A program made the translations under genes and the position numbers. From Clostridiales bacterium (GTDB taxonomy: Bacteria > Bacillota > Clostridia > Oscillospirales > Oscillospiraceae), in assembly GCA_019418625.1 (NCBI GenBank), contig DYBL01000086.1, positions 1 through 36,612 on the forward strand: a stretch of 36,612 bases of DNA, given 5' to 3'. This document shows positions 23,282 through 29,809 of the stretch, one piece after another (within the stretch, counting starts at the first letter, position 1; each line of letters opens with the position of its first letter). The notes under the pieces are model-generated. The model saw only the letters and a program-made list of their open reading frames with translations, was not told the origin of the DNA and made no database searches.

Positions 23282-24241
23282 TCATACCAATCCGATGCCC
23301 ATGGTACGGGCCATGGCATACAGCCCGTCATAGCTGATGTTTTCGTTGTTCACTGCGTTGTTGTAGACATTCACCGCGCCCCGGATTCCCCACTTGGACT
23401 GGCTGATGCCATGCAGGAAGTTCAATTCCTTCTTCCGGCCATCCTCGGCCAGCTTGGGGAACAGTTTCGCCACATCCTCGTCGGTGACCTTGCGGGTACT
23501 GTAGTAGCGATTCATGCGGATGCGGGAAAACAGCTGGGCGAACCGCGCCTCCTGCTTACCTACCATCCGGGTGTAGACCTCCGTGTTGCCGATCAGCGCG
23601 ATGCCCACGCCCTGCTGCCCCGTGATGGGATTCGCGTCCGCCCAGGTACGGATCTCTTCCAGGGAGCGCAGCTGCAGGTGCTGGGCCTCATCGATGATGA
23701 TGACCTTGTTTGTGCCCTCCAGCTTCTCACGGATGGCCAGTGTCAGCTCCAGCTTGCTCCGGGTCTCCGGCACCTTCAGCGCCCGAGCCAGCACCTTCAG
23801 CAGGTTCCCCAGGGTTCCGGTGCTGGGCGTCGCCTGGATGTAGACACTGGCCGTGGGATTTTCCCGCACAAACCGCTCGGCTCCCTTGGTCTTGCCGATT
23901 CCCGCGTCCCCGTGGACGATGACCATGCCCTTCTCCAGCTGGCAGTAGCGGATGAGCTTATACACATCCTCCGAAATGGAGGTGGGAATGTAGTCCTGGG
24001 TGGGGCGGTAGGGCAGGGCTTTCTCGGTGTTGACCTCCTGCTCCTCCTGGGCGCGGAAGAACTCCTCCAGCTTGCCCTCCAGGGCCGCGATGTCGCCGTT
24101 GTCATACATACTGCGGCGGTACTGGCTCAGTGCCGTCTGGCTGATCCCCATGAGTGGGGCGGCCTTGGCCTGACTGATGTTCTTTTCCTTCAGGAACTGC
24201 TCCACCCGTGCCTGCAGTGTGCTGTTGTATTCCTTACTCAT
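23282..24241 (-). CDS. MuB-like transposition activator ATPase
   Basis: A 319-residue protein (MuB has 312). The start at 24241 (MSKEYNSTLQARVEQFLKEK) has GGAGG 8 nt upstream and lies 8 bp inside the transposase gene. An N-terminal HTH (NISQAKAAPLMGISQTALSQYRR, about 21-43) is followed by the AAA+ domain with Walker A GDAGIGKT (111-118), Walker B IIIDEAQHL (181-189) and a sensor-like IALIGNTEVY. MuB binds DNA as a filament, delivers targets to MuA and gives target immunity. Confidence 0.92.
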   Translation of the reverse strand: MSKEYNSTLQARVEQFLKEKNISQAKAAPLMGISQTALSQYRRSMYDNGDIAALEGKLEEFFRAQEEQEVNTEKALPYRPTQDYIPTSISEDVYKLIRYCQLEKGMVIVHGDAGIGKTKGAERFVRENPTASVYIQATPSTGTLGNLLKVLARALKVPETRSKLELTLAIREKLEGTNKVIIIDEAQHLQLRSLEEIRTWADANPITGQQGVGIALIGNTEVYTRMVGKQEARFAQLFSRIRMNRYYSTRKVTDEDVAKLFPKLAEDGRKKELNFLHGISQSKWGIRGAVNVYNNAVNNENISYDGLYAMARTMGIGLV

Positions 24242-26192
24242 ACTCGGCTCCTCCATTTCGTTTCATTGCGTTTCGGTTCATCGTATCCAGATCCGGGCCG
24301 CCAGCCACCGCCTTCAGCAAGGGCTCCTCATCAGGCCGCTGCAGCTCCAATACCTTCGGGGATGCGGCGGGGACGATCCGGGCAACCTTGCTCTCGTGGG
24401 CGGCTTCCATGACCAGCTCCAGCGCCGTGTGCCGCCCGAAGGCCGGGAAGGTGCTGACCTTCTTGGCCTCCTTGGTGATGCGCTCCATGCGCCGCACCTT
24501 GGCCATGGCCTCCTTGACTTCCTCCTTGCTGGCCCCGTAGGTCAGCACCGCCGTGTTGTCGGCGGGGGCGGTCATGATGAAGCGGTCTTGCAGATCGTAC
24601 ACCCGTACCTCGCTCAGATCGTCCGGGTCGTAGCGATAATAGACCTGCTGGCCCAGGTAGTTGAACACCAGCTCGTCGTTCCAGTAGTCGATACGCTGTC
24701 CCGCAATGTCCAGATGTACGCCCCGGCGCGTGACCTTCTGCGCCCGGCTGCTCCGCATCAGCATCAGGTTCAAATCCTCGGCGCTGGCCACCCGCTTGGT
24801 GTGCAGATTCTCGTTGTAAACCTGCTGGCGGGGCTTGCCGTGGTCTTTGGCCACCGCGCCGCCGTAGGGCTGCTGGTTGAAGTACCAGTCCAGCAACTCC
24901 TCCACCGTTTCGACCAGAGTGGAGTCCAGCGGGATCCTGCCATCCTTCAGAATGAACTTCAGGCTCTCTGGCTTCTCCAGCACATTGCCGCCGGTGAAGG
25001 TATCGAACAGACGGGAGAGGTGGTCTTTCACATCCCGGAAGCGTCGCTCGATGATCTTCGCCTTTGCGTTCCGCACAATAGCGTTTGTCATGTGAATGCC
25101 CAGCCGTTCGAATACCGGGGGCGGTTCAAACCGCTCCTGGCCGTCCTTCGGCTTCTTTTTGCGGTGGCCCAGGCCGCCCACATCATAGGTCAGGAACTCA
25201 CGGCCGTTGTCCACATAGATGTTCTCCGGGATGCCGTATTTCAGGATGCCGCGCCGCAGCGCGATCAGGGTGGACTGGCTGCTGGGAGCGTTGGTCACAT
25301 AGCATCCGGTGAAAATGCCCGACCTGGCATCGAAGAAGGCCGTCAGGTACAGCCGGTGGCGCTGGCCGTTCTCTCCCTCAGTGATGATGTCGAAGGTGTG
25401 GTTGTCGGCGATCCACCACTCGTTGCTCCGCATATCGTCGTAGACGCGGCGGATATACGGGGCGCAGCGGTCGCGGAAGGCTTTCTCACCCTCCCGGCCC
25501 AGCACCTTCAGCGGCTCCGGAATATCGGCCTGCGCCCTGCGGTAGAAGGTCGTGTAGCTCGGCATATCCCCCACCAGCTCCGGGAAGCTCGTTTGCATCT
25601 CCAGCTTGGTGTACTCATAGCACTTTTTCAGGGGGTGCTGCCGCTCATCCAGATAGAAGTATAGGAATGCCTGCCACATGGGATCCGGGATGCTGCTCTT
25701 GCCTTTCTTCCACTTGCCCCGCTTGTCGATCAGGCCATCCAGGTCGTTATCCCGCACCGCGTTCCAGCGGCGGTATAGGGTATCCACGGAAATGGCCCGC
25801 TCTGGATATTCCAGCTTACACCACTGTACGAAGTTTGCGTCCACCTCGGTCTTGTTGGCCCCCGGCTTGTTCCGGTAGCCCTGCCACTGCTTCACCAGCC
25901 GGAGCCAGAAGGCAATCTCCTCCTGCTCCTCAATGGAATAGGTGTCCAGCGGCTTGGCTTCCTTGGTCAGGGTCTGTGCCACCTCCGGCGAGGGGGTCAG
26001 CTTCAGCCCATCAAAATACTTCTGCTGCAGGTGGGGTTCCAGAGCGTCCAGGCTGAAAAGGTACTCCGGGGAATTGAATTTGTTCAAAACCCTTTCAGCG
26101 GGGATTTTCCCGCTTTCAGCCCAGCGGCGGACAGTGCGCTCAGTTTTACCTGTCAGCGCCGCCACTTCCTGCGAACTCAATGTGACAGCCAT
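24234..26192 (-). CDS. MuA-like DDE transposase
   Basis: The ATG at 26192 (MAVTLSSQEVAALTGKTERTVRRW) starts with a DNA-binding HTH as in MuA; an alternative ATG lies at 26222. The 652-residue length is close to MuA (663). The catalytic triad appears as D263 (WWIADNHTFD), D328 (YVDNGREF) and E382 (KIIERRFRD), nearly the same spacing as D269, D336 and E392 of MuA. The C-terminal Mu-type beta-barrel (HLDIAGQRIDYWNDELVFNYLGQQV in part) follows. It cuts and joins the phage ends for integration and replicative transposition. Confidence 0.95.
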   Translation of the reverse strand: MAVTLSSQEVAALTGKTERTVRRWAESGKIPAERVLNKFNSPEYLFSLDALEPHLQQKYFDGLKLTPSPEVAQTLTKEAKPLDTYSIEEQEEIAFWLRLVKQWQGYRNKPGANKTEVDANFVQWCKLEYPERAISVDTLYRRWNAVRDNDLDGLIDKRGKWKKGKSSIPDPMWQAFLYFYLDERQHPLKKCYEYTKLEMQTSFPELVGDMPSYTTFYRRAQADIPEPLKVLGREGEKAFRDRCAPYIRRVYDDMRSNEWWIADNHTFDIITEGENGQRHRLYLTAFFDARSGIFTGCYVTNAPSSQSTLIALRRGILKYGIPENIYVDNGREFLTYDVGGLGHRKKKPKDGQERFEPPPVFERLGIHMTNAIVRNAKAKIIERRFRDVKDHLSRLFDTFTGGNVLEKPESLKFILKDGRIPLDSTLVETVEELLDWYFNQQPYGGAVAKDHGKPRQQVYNENLHTKRVASAEDLNLMLMRSSRAQKVTRRGVHLDIAGQRIDYWNDELVFNYLGQQVYYRYDPDDLSEVRVYDLQDRFIMTAPADNTAVLTYGASKEEVKEAMAKVRRMERITKEAKKVSTFPAFGRHTALELVMEAAHESKVARIVPAASPKVLELQRPDEEPLLKAVAGGPDLDTMNRNAMKRNGGAEYE

Positions 26193-26252
26193 TTCCTTCA
26201 CCTGCCTTTCATAACCTGCCATCGTCAGTACAGGGAGGTTATCCCCTGCAGA

Positions 26253-26269
26253 CCGCCCTCGCCGGGCGG
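26253..26269 (-). promoter_or_regulatory. GC hairpin in the transposase leader
   Basis: CCGCCC (26253-26258) pairs with GGGCGG (26264-26269) over a 5-nt loop in the 85-nt gap between the small early gene and the transposase start. There is no U-run, so it is not a terminator. It may affect translation of the transposase; this is a guess. Confidence 0.4.
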
Positions 26270-26277
26270 TTTCGGCT

Positions 26278-26550
26278 TTACAGTGACCAATTTTTGGGCC
26301 TTCCACCAGGCCAGTGTCCTTCGGTAGAAAAATCCCATACAATGGAGCCATCGCTATACTGTGAGACTCCGTGGGCAATAAGCAACCATCCATCCGGCTC
26401 CCGCTCAAACTGCACCGTCATATCCCGTCCGGGCTGAGTCCCTATGGGAGGAGTTAGACATACATAGGTGTTGCCATTTTGGTTGCGGTATCTCTGCCCC
26501 GCTATTGGGGTAATATAGATGGGGCGTTCTTTGGATGTAATACGGTTCAT
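26278..26550 (-). CDS. Hypothetical early protein
   Basis: A 90-residue protein (MNRITSKERPIYITPIAGQRY) with strands GQRYRNQNGNTYVCL and MTVQFEREPDGWLLIAHGV and a Trp-rich end. It overlaps the Ner-like gene by 4 bp (ATGA). It is the second gene of the early operon. I do not recognise a domain beyond a small beta-rich fold. Function unknown. Confidence 0.7.
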   Translation of the reverse strand: MNRITSKERPIYITPIAGQRYRNQNGNTYVCLTPPIGTQPGRDMTVQFEREPDGWLLIAHGVSQYSDGSIVWDFSTEGHWPGGRPKNWSL

Positions 26551-26771
26551 ACCGCCTCTCCCTTCACTTCGGTGAATATGTCACTCACATCACAATGTAA
26601 GGCTTTTGCAATCTCTCTGGCGCGGAGGTGATTGATACGCTTGCTCTTCTCGCCTTCAATCCGGCAGATTGCGCAACCGCTCAAACCTGCTTGAATGGAT
26701 AGCTGGTGCTGCGACCAGCCCAGCGCCTCCCGACGCCGCTTTATTTCTTCAATTTTAGGGGTAACAAACAT
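26547..26771 (-). CDS. Cro/Ner-like XRE-family regulator
   Basis: A 74-residue protein made of one HTH (about 8-65): IKRRREALGWSQHQLSIQAGLSGCAICRIE in part, ending ALHCDVSDIFTE. It is the first gene of the leftward early operon, the place of Mu ner and lambda cro, and its promoter contains operator O2. It probably shuts down early or repressor transcription. GGAGGG precedes the ATG at 26771. Confidence 0.87.
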   Translation of the reverse strand: MFVTPKIEEIKRRREALGWSQHQLSIQAGLSGCAICRIEGEKSKRINHLRAREIAKALHCDVSDIFTEVKGEAV

Positions 26772-26789
26772 CTTCGGCCCTCCCTTCGC

Positions 26790-26805
26790 TTGTGCAAATG
26801 CTCAA
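26790..26805. promoter_or_regulatory. Operator O1
   Basis: TTGTGCAAATGCTCAA, an imperfect palindrome just downstream of the leftward early promoter. It matches O2 in inverted orientation at 14 of 16 positions and the reverse complement of O3 closely. It is probably bound by the repressor and/or the Ner-like protein. Confidence 0.65.
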
Positions 26806-26816
26806 TTCATGGATAA

Positions 26817-26845
26817 ATTATAGCTTGAGCATACGCACAAGTCAA
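26817..26845 (-). promoter_or_regulatory. Leftward early promoter
   Basis: On the minus strand TTGACT (26845-26840), a 17-bp spacer and TATAAT (26822-26817), near the sigma-A consensus. Operator O2 fills the spacer exactly. It should drive the Ner-like gene, transposase and the rest of the early operon. Confidence 0.88.
26825..26840. promoter_or_regulatory. Operator O2
   Basis: TTGAGCATACGCACAA lies between the -10 and -35 of the leftward early promoter, so a bound protein would block RNA polymerase. Its centre is 35 bp from O1. Confidence 0.68.
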
Positions 26846-26863
26846 GTAATATTTCTAATTTTG

Positions 26864-26879
26864 TTTTGCATTTGCACAA
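26864..26879. promoter_or_regulatory. Operator O3
   Basis: TTTTGCATTTGCACAA overlaps the -35 of the rightward promoter; its centre is 39 bp from O2. Its right half GCACAA is identical to O2, the left half is weaker, which would fit a lower-affinity autoregulatory site. Confidence 0.6.
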
Positions 26880-26894
26880 TGCGGGTGATATAAT
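26866..26894 (+). promoter_or_regulatory. Rightward (repressor) promoter
   Basis: TTGCAT (26866-26871), 17-bp spacer, TATAAT (26889-26894) with the extended TG at 26886-26887. It faces away from the early promoter and lies 33 bp before the repressor gene. Confidence 0.88.
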
Positions 26895-26927
26895 CCATTT
26901 ATTACATGATTTCGAGGGGTAATACTC

Positions 26928-27458
26928 ATGAGAAAAGCCACAGAAACCTTGCTTTCCCAACGGCTCAAGGAGCTAAGAGCAGACAAGGGGATTACTCAAA
27001 AACAGTTGGCCTCTGAAATCGGTGTAAGCTATGGATCCATAGTTGACTACGAAAACGGACGGCGTGAACCGAACTCAAAGGCGATGGCTGCCTTGGAGCG
27101 ATATTTCAAAGTAAGCGGCGAATACCTTCGCGGGGAAGTTGACCGCGCCACATTCCTTCAGAACAGTTCCACTATTCAGAATCGCCTGGATGGTCTGGTG
27201 GGCCTGTTCCAGACTTTCAAGCTGGACTTTGACTGCAGCTCCCAGGAGCGACAGATGCTGGCCGTCTCTATCTTGTCCGGAGTGATGGAGACTGTGACCA
27301 CACAGCTGCTCCACGATGACGGCCCCGCCGATCTGGATGGGGAGCAGTTCGCACAGATCTTCCAGGCCGCCTTCGCATTGAATCCGCAAGGACGCACCGA
27401 ACTGGCGAAGCGAGCTACCGAACTGACTCAGCTGGAGCAATACAAAAGGGGGAAGTAA
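26928..27458 (+). CDS. XRE-family phage repressor
   Basis: A 176-residue protein with an N-terminal HTH (about 8-65: LKELRADKGITQKQLASEIG, VSYGSIVDYENGRREPNSKAM) and a helical C-terminal part (LDGLVGLFQTFKLDFDCSSQERQML) without the Ser/Lys residues of a LexA-type autocleavage domain. It is divergent from the early operon with three operators between. It is therefore the probable lysogeny repressor. GAGGGG is 8 nt before the ATG. Confidence 0.88.
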   Translation: MRKATETLLSQRLKELRADKGITQKQLASEIGVSYGSIVDYENGRREPNSKAMAALERYFKVSGEYLRGEVDRATFLQNSSTIQNRLDGLVGLFQTFKLDFDCSSQERQMLAVSILSGVMETVTTQLLHDDGPADLDGEQFAQIFQAAFALNPQGRTELAKRATELTQLEQYKRGK

Positions 27459-27459
27459 C

Positions 27460-27813
27460 ATGAGGGTAATGAGTGCGGATGAATGGGAGCGTGAACTGGC
27501 TCAAAAAATAGCAGAAGAAAAACAGACTGAAGCTGATTGGAAGCTGCTAACTAAGGCACAACAGTTTGAAAAAACAAATATAAAAAAAGCTATTGCAATT
27601 TATGAAGGCTTTGTGAGCGAATTGGCTCGTTACCCTCTTCCGTATCTTCGGTTGCCTATAATCTATCGAAAAGAAAAGAATTATAAAAATGAAGTTCGTG
27701 TTTTGCAGGCCGCTCTAATTGTGTTTGCTCGTGATAATGATGAGCGAAACTATTCTGATGCGGCTAAAAGGTTGGATAAGGCAAGGGCGCTTCTGTCCTC
27801 TTCACATTTGTAA
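27460..27813 (+). CDS. AT-rich hypothetical protein co-transcribed with the repressor
   Basis: A 117-residue, all-helical protein: WERELAQKIAEEKQTEADWKLL, then IKKAIAIYEGFVSELARYPLPYLRLPIIYRKEKNYKNEVRVLQAAL (in part IKKAIAIYEGFVSELARYP), which reads like two or three TPR-type helix pairs. It starts 1 nt after the repressor stop with AAGGGGGA upstream, so it would be made in the lysogen. Its composition is much more AT-rich than the flanking phage genes. A lysogenic-conversion or defence role is possible but unproven. Confidence 0.75.
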   Translation: MRVMSADEWERELAQKIAEEKQTEADWKLLTKAQQFEKTNIKKAIAIYEGFVSELARYPLPYLRLPIIYRKEKNYKNEVRVLQAALIVFARDNDERNYSDAAKRLDKARALLSSSHL

Positions 27814-27882
27814 TGTATCGAATAGCGTTGTTCGTGTAAGGCTTTTGTCAGAAAATCACAAATTTAGTTATACTCGCAGTGT

Positions 27883-27930
27883 TGCCGTGCCCTCTTAAAT
27901 GCCACCTTTTAAGAGCCTCTTAAAAACCAC
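27883..27930. repeat. Transposase-site-like repeat R1
   Basis: Starts TGCCGTGCCCTCTTAAA and ends GCCTCTTAAAAACCAC, with an inverted TTTTAAGAG (27907-27915) between. It is a near copy of R2, about 312 bp away. It is probably an internal MuA-like binding site. Confidence 0.6.
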
Positions 27931-27950
27931 TTGTTCGGCATTTTTAGCCC

Positions 27951-28055
27951 GGACATTCTGGCCTGGACATTTTCAAAGGCGAGTGCCCGAAAAGCCCGTA
28001 TTTCCGGGGCGCGGACACCAATTTTCAGCGCGGACACATTTTGTCCGAGCTGTCC
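27951..28055. repeat. GGACA word cluster
   Basis: GGACA occurs at 27951, 27965, 28013 and 28032-28036 in one direction, with TGTCC at 28042 and 28051. CGGACA (28031-28036) and TGTCCG (28042-28047) form a palindrome with a 5-nt centre. It could be a protein-binding array such as a transpositional enhancer. Confidence 0.45.
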
Positions 28056-28071
28056 GGGCCTTCCAACAAAG

Positions 28072-28134
28072 AAAAAGACCTTTCAAGCAGGGGAGAAGCC
28101 GCCCAGCGCGCGCCCCGCTTAAAAGGTCTTTTTT
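28072..28134 (+). terminator. Terminator of the repressor operon (bidirectional)
   Basis: AAAAGACCTTT (28073-28083) pairs with AAAGGTCTTTT (28122-28132), extended by AAGC/GCTT and GGGG/CCCC inside, followed by six T. The reverse strand also ends in a T-rich run, so it may also block transcription coming from ispE. Confidence 0.87.
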
Positions 28135-28195
28135 GTTTTCTTAAAATCCCGAAAACCCCGCCGTGCTAGGCTTTTCGCCCTCTCGCCGTGCCTGC

Positions 28196-28240
28196 TGCCG
28201 TGTCCTCTTAAACGCTCTTAAAAGGGCCTCTTAAAACCAC
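28196..28240. repeat. Transposase-site-like repeat R2 (next to the phage end)
   Basis: Starts TGCCGTGTCCTCTTAAA and ends CCTCTTAAAACCAC (28227-28240), with a further CTCTTAAAA at 28215. It is the outermost phage-like element before host sequence, so it is the candidate terminal transposase site. Confidence 0.6.
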
Positions 28241-28274
28241 CGCCCGATCCGTCCGCCATACGCCTGGTGAGGAT

Positions 28275-28326
28275 AAAAAAAGAAAAAAAGAAATTGCAAT
28301 CCCATTTTCACAGGACTACAATTTCT
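28275..28326 (-). terminator. Terminator downstream of ispE
   Basis: In the minus-strand RNA 14 pairs form between 28326-28313 and 28302-28289 (with two G-U pairs), followed by U7-C-U7. It marks host sequence at the prophage border. Confidence 0.85.
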
Positions 28327-28329
28327 TCC

Positions 28330-28448
28330 TCGGTTTTGCACTTGTTTATCGCTGAAATCCCTTGATTTTAGGCCAGTTCCCGTGTTTTTTCGGGATATTT
28401 CATATCAAACCCTTTGACCGGCCTATATTTCTCAACTATCCTGAAAAC
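28330..28448 (-). other. ispE 3' region with nested inverted repeats
   Basis: Between the ispE stop and its terminator lie TAGGCC (28369-28374) and GGCCTA (28420-28425), enclosing a TCCCG/CGGGA hairpin (28378-28395). No gene is seen. It may be a 3' untranslated structure or an old attachment site. Confidence 0.4.
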
Positions 28449-29306
28449 TTACAGCTTTCCCACCGGGCAAACGCAGTACGTCTCCCGATAGGTCTGCTGC
28501 AAGGTCAGTGCCGCCTGCCGGGCATTCTCTTCGGCCCGGAACAGACCAAATACGGTGGGGCCGGAGCCGCTCATGGCCGCGTTCATGGCTCCCAGCTCCA
28601 ATAGCTTCTCCTTGATGGCGAATACTTCGCCATACTCCGCCGGCAATGCCGATTCAAAGACATTGCAAAGCCGGGACGCCACACCGGCCAGATCCCCCGC
28701 ATCCAGCGCGGCGTGCATGCCCGCCGTATCAGGCCGGCAGGTGATGGGCGCGTCGTCCACCCGGGCAAAGAGCGTGGGAGTGGGGATGCCGAAACCGGGC
28801 TTGCACACCACGATCCAGCACGGCGGCAGCGGTGCAAGGTCCGTCAGTACCTCTCCCCTGCCCTCTGCCAGCGCCGTGCCGCCCCGCAGGCAGAACGGCA
28901 CATCGCTGCCTACTGTCAGTCCGATCTCCTCCAGCTTTGTATCGGTCATGTCCGGGCACCAGTGGTCCCGCAATATCCGCAGCAGCGCCGCCACGTCCGC
29001 GCTGCCGCCGCCCATACCCGCATAGGCAGGGGTCCGCTTGATGAGGCGGACGCGAAGCCCCGGCATAGGAAGTCCCGCCGCCTGAAAAAAGGCCTCCGCC
29101 GCCTGCTGTTCCAGAGTCTTTTTCCCCGCCGGAAGATCCAGATCGCTCTCCAGCCGGAAGCCCCCTGCCGTCTTCTCTACCTGTACCGTATCGCACAGGG
29201 ACACCGTCTGCATCACCATCCGCATCTCATGATACCCGTCCGGCCGGCGTCCCAGAATATCCAGTGTCAAATTGATCTTTGCCGGTGCCTCCCGCTCCCA
29301 AACCAT
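28449..29306 (-). CDS. ispE: 4-diphosphocytidyl-2-C-methyl-D-erythritol kinase
   Basis: A 285-residue GHMP kinase of the non-mevalonate (MEP) isoprenoid pathway, phosphorylating CDP-methylerythritol with ATP in the cytoplasm. Seen are the start APAKINLTLDILGRRPDGYHE, the ATP-binding loop AYAGMGGGSADVAAL (about 94-108), SDVPFCLRGGTALAEGRGE, and the C-terminal MSGSGPTVFGLF. Length fits the family. It is transcribed alone from an extended -10 promoter and ends in its own terminator, so the prophage insertion beyond the terminator should not harm it. Confidence 0.96.
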   Translation of the reverse strand: MVWEREAPAKINLTLDILGRRPDGYHEMRMVMQTVSLCDTVQVEKTAGGFRLESDLDLPAGKKTLEQQAAEAFFQAAGLPMPGLRVRLIKRTPAYAGMGGGSADVAALLRILRDHWCPDMTDTKLEEIGLTVGSDVPFCLRGGTALAEGRGEVLTDLAPLPPCWIVVCKPGFGIPTPTLFARVDDAPITCRPDTAGMHAALDAGDLAGVASRLCNVFESALPAEYGEVFAIKEKLLELGAMNAAMSGSGPTVFGLFRAEENARQAALTLQQTYRETYCVCPVGKL

Positions 29307-29348
29307 ACGTGATCCATCCTCTCTCCGGGCCAGCCCGGCCTATGCTGT

Positions 29349-29379
29349 CATACCATGGCGGTAAAGCCGGAATGGTATG
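29349..29379 (-). promoter_or_regulatory. Hairpin in the ispE leader
   Basis: CATACCAT (29349-29356) and ATGGTATG (29372-29379) are perfect inverted repeats with an inner GGC/GCC. It lies between the ispE promoter and start codon, without a U-run. It may be an operator or RNA element. Confidence 0.4.
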
Positions 29380-29455
29380 CTTCCATGTTTTTTGGTTGCC
29401 CCGCAAGCGGCGGGAAAAACAGCTCAAATTGAGTGACCATAGCCGTTTTGCGGTT

Positions 29456-29461
29456 ATTATA
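29456..29461 (-). promoter_or_regulatory. ispE promoter (-10, extended)
   Basis: Minus-strand TGGTATAAT is an extended -10; the -35 region is poor. It lies about 150 nt before ispE. Confidence 0.65.
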
Positions 29462-29480
29462 CCACAGCCTGCCGCCGCAG

Positions 29481-29512
29481 AAAAGTGGGGCCCCGGATTT
29501 CTCCAAGGCCCC
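29481..29512 (-). terminator. Terminator of the small membrane-protein gene
   Basis: GGGGCCUUGGA-GAAA-UCCGGGGCCCC (29512-29487) forms 11 pairs (two G-U) closed by a GAAA tetraloop and is followed by ACUUUU. Confidence 0.75.
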
Positions 29513-29525
29513 GTTTCCGCCGGGG

Positions 29526-29681
29526 TCAGGACCAGCCCCGGCGTTTCCAGATGTCATGAAACGTCTCCGCCAAAATGTATACCGCACAAACCACCAGCAA
29601 AATCACCGCAGGCAACAGCACCAGCCACACCAGCGCCACGCTCCCGCCCAGATAGAACGCCTCCTGCAGCAGCCGTACCAT
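29526..29681 (-). CDS. 51-residue single-pass membrane protein
   Basis: A short gene with AGGAGG 5 nt before the ATG at 29681. It encodes MVRLLQEAFYLGG, a long hydrophobic segment of about 28 residues (SVALVWLVLLPAVILLVVCA and on), and a charged end AETFHDIWKRRGWS. It has its own extended -10 promoter and terminator, which supports it being real. Function unknown. Confidence 0.7.
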   Translation of the reverse strand: MVRLLQEAFYLGGSVALVWLVLLPAVILLVVCAVYILAETFHDIWKRRGWS

Positions 29682-29751
29682 AGGAGCCTCCTCTCTCCCG
29701 CTTTGGCATAATCGCCAAATCCATCAGCAAAGAACGCCTTTCTTTAGTATG

Positions 29752-29757
29752 ATTATA
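29752..29757 (-). promoter_or_regulatory. Promoter of the 51-residue membrane protein (extended -10)
   Basis: Minus-strand TGGTATAAT, the same form as the ispE promoter; a weak TTTCCT lies 17 bp upstream. Confidence 0.6.
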
Positions 29758-29777
29758 CCACCTCCTGCCGCAAAAGG

Positions 29778-29808
29778 AAAGAGCGGATCGACATATGATC
29801 CGCTCTTT
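29778..29808 (-). terminator. Terminator after the DUF1015 gene (bidirectional)
   Basis: AAAGAGCGGATC (29778-29789) and GATCCGCTCTTT (29797-29808) pair perfectly with a 7-nt loop; T-runs occur on both sides. The DUF1015 stop is at 29810. Confidence 0.85.
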
Positions 29809-29809
29809 T

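Larger units (their letters stand above)
1..28255. mobile_element. Mu-type transposable prophage with PBSX-like virion genes (left end outside window)
   Basis: The block contains a MuA-like transposase, MuB-like ATPase, gp16, Mor, gp27 and large terminase in Mu order, followed by capsid and contractile-tail genes in PBSX/skin order. No tyrosine or serine integrase is seen. The right boundary is inferred to lie between the last transposase-site-like repeat (ending at 28240) and the terminator that serves ispE (28275-28326); the end coordinate given is approximate. The left boundary and lysis genes are not in the window. All lytic genes lie on the minus strand; only the repressor and one cargo gene lie on the plus strand. 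Confidence 0.9.
27814..28274. other. Gene-free prophage end region
   Basis: About 460 nt without a credible gene. It holds two copies of a 46-bp repeat rich in CCTCTTAAA (27883-27930 and 28196-28240), a cluster of GGACA words (27951-28055), a strong terminator (28072-28134) and repeated GCCGTG words. This is what the transposase-binding end of a Mu-like phage should contain. The exact last base of the phage cannot be set without the other end. Confidence 0.65.

Noticed and set aside
24177..25664. Plus-strand open frame opposite the transposase
   Set aside because: No motif; the opposite strand encodes an intact DDE transposase with all catalytic residues.
27951..28055. CRISPR-like array
   Set aside because: The repeated word is only 5-7 nt and irregularly spaced; there is no repeat-spacer order.
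27899..28144. Possible 81-residue plus-strand gene in the phage end region
   Set aside because: It runs through repeats and the terminator stem, has no ribosome site and has a low-complexity basic composition.
28330..28448. Tyrosine-recombinase attachment site next to ispE
   Set aside because: Nested inverted repeats are present, but no integrase or second att copy is in the window and the element is of the transposable type.
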